Both the position numbers and the translations under genes were made by a program. Below, piece after piece: positions 25,305-31,897 of a stretch of 31,897 nucleotides of DNA. The DNA is taken from NCBI GenBank assembly GCA_011053245.1, contig DRGS01000058.1:1-31897 (forward strand). The letters are read 5' to 3'. This DNA comes from Phycisphaerales bacterium (GTDB lineage: Bacteria; Planctomycetota; Phycisphaerae; Sedimentisphaerales; Anaerohalosphaeraceae). The stretch's first letter is position 1; every line of letters starts with the position of its first letter. The notes below the pieces were generated by a model that made no database searches, was not told where the DNA came from, and saw only the letters and a program-made list of their open reading frames with translations.

Positions 25305-26915
25305 CTAATGTTTAAAGTGTCGCTTGCCGGTGAAGACCATTGCGATTCCGGCTTTGTCGGCTTCGGCGATCACTTCGTCATCTTTCTTGGAACCGCCCGG
25401 TTGAACGATACAAGCAACGCCTGCCTTGGCGGCATTTACGATATTATCCGGGAACGGGAAGAACGCGTCCGAACCCATTGCCGAGCCCTTAGCATCTTCG
25501 CCTGCCAGCTTAAATGCGATCAGCCCCGATTCCACACGATTCATCTGTCCGGCACCTACGCCGACGAGCTTTTTACCATTTACGAGTGTGATGGTATTGC
25601 TCTTTACATGCTTGGCGGTTATCCATGCCATGCGAAGGTCTTCGAGTTGCTCGGGAGTCGGTTTTACCTTGGTCGGGAATGTAAGAACATCAGCTTCCCA
25701 TGCTACAAGGTCACGCTGCTGCAAAAGCATACCGCCGACAATGCAGCGTACGTCATATTCGCTACCGTCTATATTCGCACGATCGATCGATCCTGTCGCC
25801 ATGATCCTCACATTCTGGCCCCAGCCCTTGAGCGTCCTGATAGTCTCGACAGCGTCATCGTCAAACTCAGGTGCAACGATAACTTCCGCAAAGAAGCCGC
25901 TTGCCCCTTTGGCCTTGCCGAATCTTGCATACGATTCCATAATGGTCGTAGCTAATTTGTTGTCGACCTTACGGTTCAATGCGATGATCCCGCCGAATGC
26001 GCTTATCACATCGCCGAGATACGCCTTCTCGTAAGCGACGCAGATGTCGTCATCGATCGCTGCACCGCACGGGTTCAAATGTTTCACAACTATCGCAGCT
26101 GGCCCGTCGAATTCCTTAACTAATTCGAACGCCGCGTTAACATCGAGAAGGTTGTTAAAGCTGATGCCTTTGCCGCCACCTAACAGTTTCGCGCTGCCGA
26201 CGCTCGTTTCGCCGCTTTCGGGAAGTTTATAAAACGCCGCATTCTGATGCGGGTTCTCGCCATACCTCAGTTCCGTTTCTTTTCTCAAAGCGATCGAAAG
26301 ACGTTCAGGATATTCCACTTCGGCCTTTGCATTGAGATACTTCGAGATCGCCGCGTCATAAGAAGCGGTAAGCCCGAAAGCCACACGGGCAAAATCTTTG
26401 CGAAGATCAGGATTCACACAGCCGTCATTGGCCGACATCTCTTCCATCAGGCAATCGTACTGTTCCGGGCTGGTAACAACCGTTACATACTTATGATTCT
26501 TCGCCGCAGAACGAACCATACTCGGCCCGCCGATATCGATATTCTCGATAGCCTCGGCAAAATCGCAGTTCGGATCGGCAACCGTCTTCTCAAACGGGTA
26601 AAGATTAACACAAACCAGATCGATAGGCTCAATCCCATGCTCCTTAAGGGCAGCGGCATGTTCCGCTTTATCACGCAACGCCAGCAGACCGCCATGAATC
26701 TTCGGATGCAGCGTCTTGACACGACCATCCATCATCTCCGGAAAACCGGTAACAGAATCAACGCTTACAACCTCAACGCCCCCTTCGGATATCGCACGAG
26801 CTGTGCCGCCCGTACTGATTATCTTCACGCCCATTTCGCTGAGTTTTTTTGCGAACTCAACTATTTCCGTCTTGTCGGAAACACTTATCAACGCAGTTTT
26901 AATTTTGACCGCCAT
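25305..26915 (-). CDS. purH: Bifunctional AICAR transformylase / IMP cyclohydrolase
   Basis: 536 residues, cytosolic. It carries out the last two steps of purine synthesis, AICAR to FAICAR to IMP. The IMP cyclohydrolase domain is first (KTALISVSDKTEIVEFA, RVKTLHPKIHGGLLALRD). The AICAR transformylase domain follows, with ELRYGENPHQNAAFY, IVVKHLNPCGAA carrying the active-site Lys-His, AFGGIIALNR and the C-terminal QPGGSKKDDEVI with GKRHFKH. Length fits the family. The start at 26915 (MAVKIKTALI) is chosen because GGGAG lies about ten bases upstream and homology begins there. It follows the beta-propeller gene, from which a terminator hairpin separates it. Confidence 0.97.
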   Translation of the reverse strand: MAVKIKTALISVSDKTEIVEFAKKLSEMGVKIISTGGTARAISEGGVEVVSVDSVTGFPEMMDGRVKTLHPKIHGGLLALRDKAEHAAALKEHGIEPIDLVCVNLYPFEKTVADPNCDFAEAIENIDIGGPSMVRSAAKNHKYVTVVTSPEQYDCLMEEMSANDGCVNPDLRKDFARVAFGLTASYDAAISKYLNAKAEVEYPERLSIALRKETELRYGENPHQNAAFYKLPESGETSVGSAKLLGGGKGISFNNLLDVNAAFELVKEFDGPAAIVVKHLNPCGAAIDDDICVAYEKAYLGDVISAFGGIIALNRKVDNKLATTIMESYARFGKAKGASGFFAEVIVAPEFDDDAVETIRTLKGWGQNVRIMATGSIDRANIDGSEYDVRCIVGGMLLQQRDLVAWEADVLTFPTKVKPTPEQLEDLRMAWITAKHVKSNTITLVNGKKLVGVGAGQMNRVESGLIAFKLAGEDAKGSAMGSDAFFPFPDNIVNAAKAGVACIVQPGGSKKDDEVIAEADKAGIAMVFTGKRHFKH

Positions 26916-26952
26916 GTTCAAACTTCTCCCAAAATCCGTTAATAGTTCAATT

Positions 26953-26984
26953 AAAAACCGCAAAGGTCACATTTACTTTTGCGG
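26953..26984 (-). terminator. Terminator overlapping the end of the beta-propeller gene
   Basis: On the minus strand CCGCAAA (26978-26984) pairs with TTTGCGG (26958-26964) and is followed by five T residues. The upstream half of the stem lies in the last codons of the beta-propeller gene, which ends at 26973. Confidence 0.6.
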
Positions 26985-28082
26985 CCCCTTTGTCTTTATG
27001 CTCATCACGCGCCCGGCGTTGTCAGCAATATAAAATGACGAATCGGTCGTATTCACTGCGTAATCGGTAACAGCGGCAAAATTCACAGAGTACATTTCCA
27101 TGCCCGTAGAATTATTCATCACTACTAACAAACCCGGTTGAGCAATGATATAAGCAAGGTTGCCATTTTCAGCAAGCAGATTCAATCCCGCCTTCACCTG
27201 CCATATCTTACGACCAGAATCCTTATTCACCGCATAAAGACCATGCACATCGATATATTGATACACAACCTTCTCACCGATTATCGGAGGGTCAAGAACC
27301 GCGTTACCCGTCTGAAAAGGAAGTGACCATGCGTTCTTACCCGTAAAGGCGTTAAACTTATACAGCTTCGTATCTTCACACGGAACATACACATACTCGC
27401 CGTCCTTTACGAGTGACGCACTCACTCGACCGGACACATCACGCTGCCACCTCTTTTGCGGACCATCTGGTGTTATCCCTATGATATTACCGCGCTCTGT
27501 GGAAAACACAACAAAATCCTCTGCGGCAAGGACGGAATTTATCTTTGAATTATCGTAGGAGCTTACGCCAAAATCAGCCATATAATTAGATGCCGTTATC
27601 GCCTGAAGACGATGGTCCAGACCGGCGACATAGATACGGTCCTTATTGCGAACAAGCGGGCACATCGCACTTCCACCAAGAGTCTTAAAAACCTTCGACT
27701 CAATTACTTCACCAACTTCAGGATCAAGAACCAGCAATTCCGCACCAACCATAAACCACAGTTTCTTGCCATAATAATACGGACGATAGACCGGAAGACC
27801 GGAAGGAGCAAGCTGAAGTCCAAACCGTATATTGCCACGGTTCCTGCCGATACAGACAAGATAGTTCTGATCGGTAAGAACATAAAGGTACTTGCCAAAC
27901 ACATACATCCTGTCCAGCTTTTCCGTATCCTTCACAGCAAGGATCATCTGCCAGTTCACTGATAAGCCTGCGTACTCTACCAAACTCGGAGAAACGAGAG
28001 AACTGCTCTTATCAAGCTTTGCTGAAACCGGCAGCGTTAAAAGAACTAACATCAAAAAACAAAAAATGAATTGTTTCGACAT
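26973..28082 (-). CDS. Exported beta-propeller protein (PQQ/BamB-like)
   Basis: 369 residues. A signal peptide (FIFCFLMLVLLTLPVSA) leads to a repeated beta-strand pattern of about seven blades. Repeats have the form VFGKYLYVLTDQNYLVCI, DRIYVAGLDHRLQAI, VVFSTERGNIIGI and EYVYVPCEDTKLYKFNAFTG, with the blade-ending tryptophan seen in PQQ-like propellers (KRWQRD, NAWSLP, KIWQVK). Such proteins serve as scaffolds or redox-cofactor enzymes in the periplasm; the residues that bind PQQ are not evident, so a scaffold is more likely. The ribosome binding site is weak. It follows the small gene at 28133-28429 by 50 bases. Confidence 0.85.
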   Translation of the reverse strand: MSKQFIFCFLMLVLLTLPVSAKLDKSSSLVSPSLVEYAGLSVNWQMILAVKDTEKLDRMYVFGKYLYVLTDQNYLVCIGRNRGNIRFGLQLAPSGLPVYRPYYYGKKLWFMVGAELLVLDPEVGEVIESKVFKTLGGSAMCPLVRNKDRIYVAGLDHRLQAITASNYMADFGVSSYDNSKINSVLAAEDFVVFSTERGNIIGITPDGPQKRWQRDVSGRVSASLVKDGEYVYVPCEDTKLYKFNAFTGKNAWSLPFQTGNAVLDPPIIGEKVVYQYIDVHGLYAVNKDSGRKIWQVKAGLNLLAENGNLAYIIAQPGLLVVMNNSTGMEMYSVNFAAVTDYAVNTTDSSFYIADNAGRVMSIKTKGPQK

Positions 28083-28132
28083 AATATTTTTTAATCCTTA
28101 TAAAAACATACCTTGCAATGAAAGTTTGTCGC

Positions 28133-28429
28133 TTAGGTCAATTCGACATAATCGGCAAGGTCGACGCCATTTGCCTTTTCAAAGCTCCGCAACTCCTCGA
28201 TCCGCGCGACATCGTCATTGATACGATTCGTCAGTTTGAAGATATACGGTTTACCCTTCAGACGATTGTTCAGATCGTCCACCATCGTATCCCAACTGCC
28301 GCTGTACAACTGAGACTTAAGAACAACAAGCATCTTACTCTCATTGCCAAGAGCCTCTGCATAATCACGCACAACAGCATCAGCCTGCAAATCTTCCTGA
28401 TTCTCGCGATTTTTGGTTCGTTTAGCCAT
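28133..28429 (-). CDS. Small hypothetical protein
   Basis: 98 residues, start at the ATG at 28429 (MAKRTKNRENQ) with GGGAA five bases upstream; a start at 28477 would add 16 residues. The protein is charged and soluble, with a basic head and a central alpha/beta pattern (ESKMLVVLKSQLYSGSWDTM, then KPYIFKLTNRINDDVARIEEL). It is cytosolic and not recognised. It lies between nifJ and the beta-propeller gene on the same strand, and may be cotranscribed with the latter. Confidence 0.7.
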   Translation of the reverse strand: MAKRTKNRENQEDLQADAVVRDYAEALGNESKMLVVLKSQLYSGSWDTMVDDLNNRLKGKPYIFKLTNRINDDVARIEELRSFEKANGVDLADYVELT

Positions 28430-28620
28430 CGGATTCCCAAAATAAGCGGTGGATCCATGCAGGTCGCAGGTCTGCAACTCATTTATTTAGAATGGCTTAG
28501 CCCAAATTCAAAGCGGCCAAACCAGTAAAAACGCCCGTAAAACATAGCTAACACAGATAATAACCGCAACAATCGACATTTGCAAACAAATTCACTTTTT
28601 TGCCGATTTACCTTCGCAAC

Positions 28621-31600
28621 CTACAACTGCGACAACTTCTCGATCAAAGCCTGCCTGCTGGCCATCGCCTTCTTAGCCTGCACCATCAATTCCGCCGCAA
28701 CCTCCGGATTCGCCTGCTTTAAGCTCCTGAACCGATTCTCGCCATAAGCAAATTCTTCAAAATCCTCTGTCGGCGGCTTCGAATCCAGTTGCAGAGGATT
28801 CTTACCCTGCTCTCGAAGACGCGGATCATACCGATAAAGATCCCAGTGACCGCAAGCCACTGCACGTTTCTGCTCTTCGTAACCGGTCGAAAGGTTAAAT
28901 CCATGAGCGATACAATGGCTGTACGCAATTATCAGCGACGGCCCGTCATAGCTTTCCGCCTCGACAAACGCCTTCACTGCCTGATTCGCATTGGCACCCG
29001 GCGCGATCTTCGCAACATAAATATTACCGTACATCATCGAAATAAGCCCCAGGCTCTTCTTCGGCTGAAGCTTACCGCCAGCGGCAAACTTAGCTACCGC
29101 ACCCAAAGGCGTCGCCTTCGACATCTGGCCGCCAGTATTCGAATAAACCTCAGTATCCAGAACCAGCACATTTATATTCCTGCCGCTCGCCAGCACATGA
29201 TCAAGCCCGCCGTAACCGATATCGTACGCCCAGCCGTCACCGCCAACAACCCAAACACTTTTCTCCACGAGATAATCGGCAACCGTTATAAGACGCTTGC
29301 ATTCGACACAATCGCTTTTCTCGCACTGTTCTTTCAGTTTAGCAACACGCCCGCGCTGATCTTCGATACCCGCCTGAGTATCCTGCGTCGCCATACCCGC
29401 CTTGATCTCATCGGCCAGAGAAGCCTCAACACATTCGGCACTAACAACCTTCTCCAGCAGCTCAAGCGCAAAGACCTTAAACTTATCGATCGCAAGCCGC
29501 ATACCCAAACCGTACTCGGCATTATCCTCAAACAAACTGTTACTCCACGTCGGCCCCCTGCCGTCCTTGCGCTTGCAATAAGGCGTCGTCGGCAGGTTCC
29601 CGCCATAGATCGAGGAACAACCCGTCGCGTTAGCGATATAGATCCTGTCACCGAAAAGCTGCGTCATAAGTTTAATGTTCGCCGTTTCACCGCATCCGGC
29701 ACAAGCGCCCGAATACTCAAACAGCGGCTTAACCAACTGGCTGCCCTTAACGCTTGCACGCTTAAACAAGCTCGGATCCGTATCAGGTATCGAAAGGAAG
29801 TACGAATAATTCTCGCGTTCCTGATTGCGTACATCTTCCTGGTCGACCATATTGATCGCCTTACGTCCCGTCGGCTGCTTGTCGGCATCCTTTTCGATCC
29901 CGGGGCAATTTATCACACACGCCTTACATCCCGTACAATCCTCAGAGGCGATCTGCACCGTAAACTTCATATCCTTAAAATCCTTACCCTTCGCGTCGAC
30001 GCTCTTAAACGTTATCGGTGCCCCCTCAAGGCACTCACTACCGTAAACTTTCGTCCTTATCGAAGCATGGGGACAAACAAACGAGCACTGACCGCACTGA
30101 ATACAAACATCAGGAACCCATTCCGGCACATGCGTTGCGATATTACGTTTTTCATATTGCGTCGTACCCGTCGGGAACTTACCATCGACAGGCATCATAC
30201 TCACGCCCAACTTATCGCCCCGCCCTGCCATGATCTCGCCAACAACATCACGCACAAAATCAGGAGCATCCACTGGAACCGGCGGCGGCATCTTAAGACT
30301 GCTCGTCGCCGTCGCGGGTACATCAACCTCGAACAAATGCTCGATCGCCCCGTCAACCGCAGCGTTATTCATATCGACGATCTTCTGGCCCTTCTTGCCG
30401 TAACTCTTCTTGATAGTGCCCTTGATCGCCTCCACAGCCTGATTGAACTCGATCACACCGCTTATCTTAAAGAACGCCGTCTGCATGATCACATTGATCC
30501 TCGCACCCAAGCCAAGATCCTCAGCAAGTTTGATCGCGTCGATTCCGTAGAACTTCAGCTTCTTATCGATTATCGCCTGCTGAACCTCAACCGGCAGCGT
30601 ACCCCATATCTCATCTTTCGTATGCATCGATGTCAGCAGGAATATCCCGCCGTCTTTAACATGCGAAAGCATATCGTATTTTTCAAGAAAACTCGGATTA
30701 TGACACGCCACAAAATCCGCCTGATCGATCAGGTAAGGACTGCGAATAATCTCTTCGCCGAACCGCAGATGCGAAACCGTAACCGCACCCGCCTTCTTAC
30801 TGTCATAAACAAAGTAACCCTGTGCGAAGTTATCAGTCTGCTCGCCGATGATCTTGATAGAGTTCTTATTCGCTCCGACCGTCCCGTCGCTTCCAAGACC
30901 GTAGAACATCGCCGTATAAACTTTGCTCTCTGTCCCGAACGACTCATCGACGGCAAGACTCAAATTCGTCACATCATCTTCGATACCCACGCTGAACCCG
31001 TTCTTCGGCTCACTCGCGTCGAGATTATCATACACCGCCTTAACCATTGCCGGCGTAAATTCTTTCGAGCCTAAACCATATCTTCCGCCAACGATCAGCG
31101 GATACTTTTCGAATTCAACCTGACCGGACCCCATCGCCTCACCGATCGCCGTACGCACGTCAAGATAAAGAGGCTCACCCAACGCGCCCGGCTCTTTCGT
31201 CCGGTCAAGCGTCGCGATCTTCGTTACCGTACTCGGAAGTGCCGCTAAGAAATGATTGATACTGAACGGCCTGAACAAGCGGATCTTCAACACGCCGACC
31301 TTCTCACCCTTAGCGGTAAGATAATCAACCGTCTCATGCACAGTATCGGCCCCGCTGCCCATAATAATGATAACCTTCTCGGCATCGGCAGCGCCTACAT
31401 AATCGAACAGGTTATATTTGCGCCCAACAAGTTCTTCAAGCTCACTCATCGCACCTTCCACTATCGCTGGCGTCGCCTGATAAAACTTATTAACCGTCTC
31501 GCGACCCTGGAAATAAACATCCGGATTCTGAGCCGTGCCGCTTATCATCGGCCTGTCCGGACTAAGTGCCCGACCTCTGTGAGCGGCAACAAGTTCGTCA

Positions 31601-31897
31601 CTGATCAATGCACGCATATCGTCGTAGCTAAGCTCCTCGACCTTCTGTATCTCATGGCTCGTACGGAACCCGTCGAAGAAATGTATGAAAGGAACTCGCG
31701 ATTGCAGCGCCGACCGCTGAGCGATAAGAGCAAAGTCCATCACCTCCTGAATACTCGACGCACACAACATCGCAAAACCCGTCTGCCGACAAGCCATAAC
31801 ATCAGAGTGATCGCCAAAAATACTAAGTGCCTGACACGCCAAAGACCGAGCCGAAACATGAAATACCGTCGGAGTAAGTTCACCGGCGATCTTATAC
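28621..31897 (-). CDS. nifJ: Pyruvate:ferredoxin (flavodoxin) oxidoreductase, one-piece (5' end outside window)
   Basis: About 1,092 codons are in the window, open to the right edge, where the frame reads YKIAGELTPTVFHVSARSLA. Roughly 95 N-terminal residues are missing. The enzyme converts pyruvate and CoA to acetyl-CoA and CO2, reducing ferredoxin, and marks an anaerobe. Domains in order are: the TPP/pyrimidine-binding region with IFGDHSDVMACRQTGFAML, the CoA-binding and gamma domains (YGLGSDGTVGANKNSIKII), two [4Fe-4S] motifs (CIQCGQCSFVCPH and CTGCKACVINCPG), the TPP domain with ACAGCGETANIKLMTQLFGD and the metal-binding GGDGWAYDIGYGGLDHVLA, and the C-terminal segment. The additional CEKSDCVECKRL is part of the usual cysteine set. 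All expected residues are intact. The gap 28430-28620 holds no convincing gene. Confidence 0.96.
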   Translation of the reverse strand, partial: YKIAGELTPTVFHVSARSLACQALSIFGDHSDVMACRQTGFAMLCASSIQEVMDFALIAQRSALQSRVPFIHFFDGFRTSHEIQKVEELSYDDMRALISDELVAAHRGRALSPDRPMISGTAQNPDVYFQGRETVNKFYQATPAIVEGAMSELEELVGRKYNLFDYVGAADAEKVIIIMGSGADTVHETVDYLTAKGEKVGVLKIRLFRPFSINHFLAALPSTVTKIATLDRTKEPGALGEPLYLDVRTAIGEAMGSGQVEFEKYPLIVGGRYGLGSKEFTPAMVKAVYDNLDASEPKNGFSVGIEDDVTNLSLAVDESFGTESKVYTAMFYGLGSDGTVGANKNSIKIIGEQTDNFAQGYFVYDSKKAGAVTVSHLRFGEEIIRSPYLIDQADFVACHNPSFLEKYDMLSHVKDGGIFLLTSMHTKDEIWGTLPVEVQQAIIDKKLKFYGIDAIKLAEDLGLGARINVIMQTAFFKISGVIEFNQAVEAIKGTIKKSYGKKGQKIVDMNNAAVDGAIEHLFEVDVPATATSSLKMPPPVPVDAPDFVRDVVGEIMAGRGDKLGVSMMPVDGKFPTGTTQYEKRNIATHVPEWVPDVCIQCGQCSFVCPHASIRTKVYGSECLEGAPITFKSVDAKGKDFKDMKFTVQIASEDCTGCKACVINCPGIEKDADKQPTGRKAINMVDQEDVRNQERENYSYFLSIPDTDPSLFKRASVKGSQLVKPLFEYSGACAGCGETANIKLMTQLFGDRIYIANATGCSSIYGGNLPTTPYCKRKDGRGPTWSNSLFEDNAEYGLGMRLAIDKFKVFALELLEKVVSAECVEASLADEIKAGMATQDTQAGIEDQRGRVAKLKEQCEKSDCVECKRLITVADYLVEKSVWVVGGDGWAYDIGYGGLDHVLASGRNINVLVLDTEVYSNTGGQMSKATPLGAVAKFAAGGKLQPKKSLGLISMMYGNIYVAKIAPGANANQAVKAFVEAESYDGPSLIIAYSHCIAHGFNLSTGYEEQKRAVACGHWDLYRYDPRLREQGKNPLQLDSKPPTEDFEEFAYGENRFRSLKQANPEVAAELMVQAKKAMASRQALIEKLSQL

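Noticed and set aside
25255..25305. tRNA T-loop-like GGTTCGAACC
   Set aside because: On neither strand do the flanking bases form T-stem, acceptor and anticodon arms, and the neighbouring sequence is the end of purH.
28508..28579. 23-residue hydrophobic frame (minus strand) between nifJ and the small hypothetical gene
   Set aside because: No ribosome binding site and no supporting signal; too short to call from sequence alone.
28789..31074. 761-codon open frame on the plus strand
   Set aside because: It is antisense to nifJ and follows its codon periodicity. The predicted protein is Arg/Ile/His-rich low-complexity sequence with no recognisable domain.

Overview
The window most resembles a free-living anaerobe, probably of the Planctomycetota and most likely Phycisphaerae. 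The evidence is a one-piece pyruvate:ferredoxin oxidoreductase, pieces of a corrinoid-activating RACo protein, a secreted glycoside-hydrolase-like protein, L-fucose uptake genes, many hypothetical secreted proteins, and moderate GC with clear sigma-70-like promoters. The phylum call is inference. No rRNA, tRNA, CRISPR array or insertion sequence was recognised.

Layout. 1-1150 holds two pieces of a RACo-type activator placed head to head: the N-terminal [2Fe-2S] domain reads left off the window on the minus strand, and the ASKHA C-terminal part reads right on the plus strand. 1155-2856 is an overlapping Ser/Thr kinase and metallophosphoesterase pair. 2857-5152 is gene-poor. It holds a probable 53-residue gene with its own promoter and terminator, an Hpt-receiver protein, a 39-residue protein with nine cysteines, and an unexplained long GC-rich hairpin. 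5153-6573 is a TSUP-family exporter with a small membrane partner. 6782-8900 is fucU-fucP, followed upstream by a decayed C-terminal remnant of a secreted protein (9102-9428).

9505-17914 is one long minus-strand series with overlaps or short gaps: a helical exported protein, a complete oligopeptide/dipeptide-type ABC importer (A-B-C-D-F), a small membrane protein, a STAS protein and a double-ACT protein. 17915-18447 is a divergent intergenic region with promoters both ways and minus-strand hairpin/T-tract signals that no gene explains. 18448-20855 carries the plus-strand DUF547 gene and metK, the latter with a near-consensus promoter and a strong terminator. 20940-21681 is an AT-rich two-gene nucleotidyltransferase cassette behind a palindromic operator candidate.

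22013-25205 is a large secreted glycoside-hydrolase-like gene broken by a single-base frameshift. 25305-31897 holds purH, a beta-propeller protein, a small hypothetical gene, and nifJ, which runs off the right edge.

The main physiological theme is anaerobic heterotrophy: fucose and peptide-like solutes are imported, pyruvate is oxidised with ferredoxin, and corrinoid chemistry is present or recently lost. The most unusual structure is the split, inverted RACo gene. The best candidates for undescribed elements are the two tiny genes and the structured intergenic segments at 4.7 and 18.2 kb.
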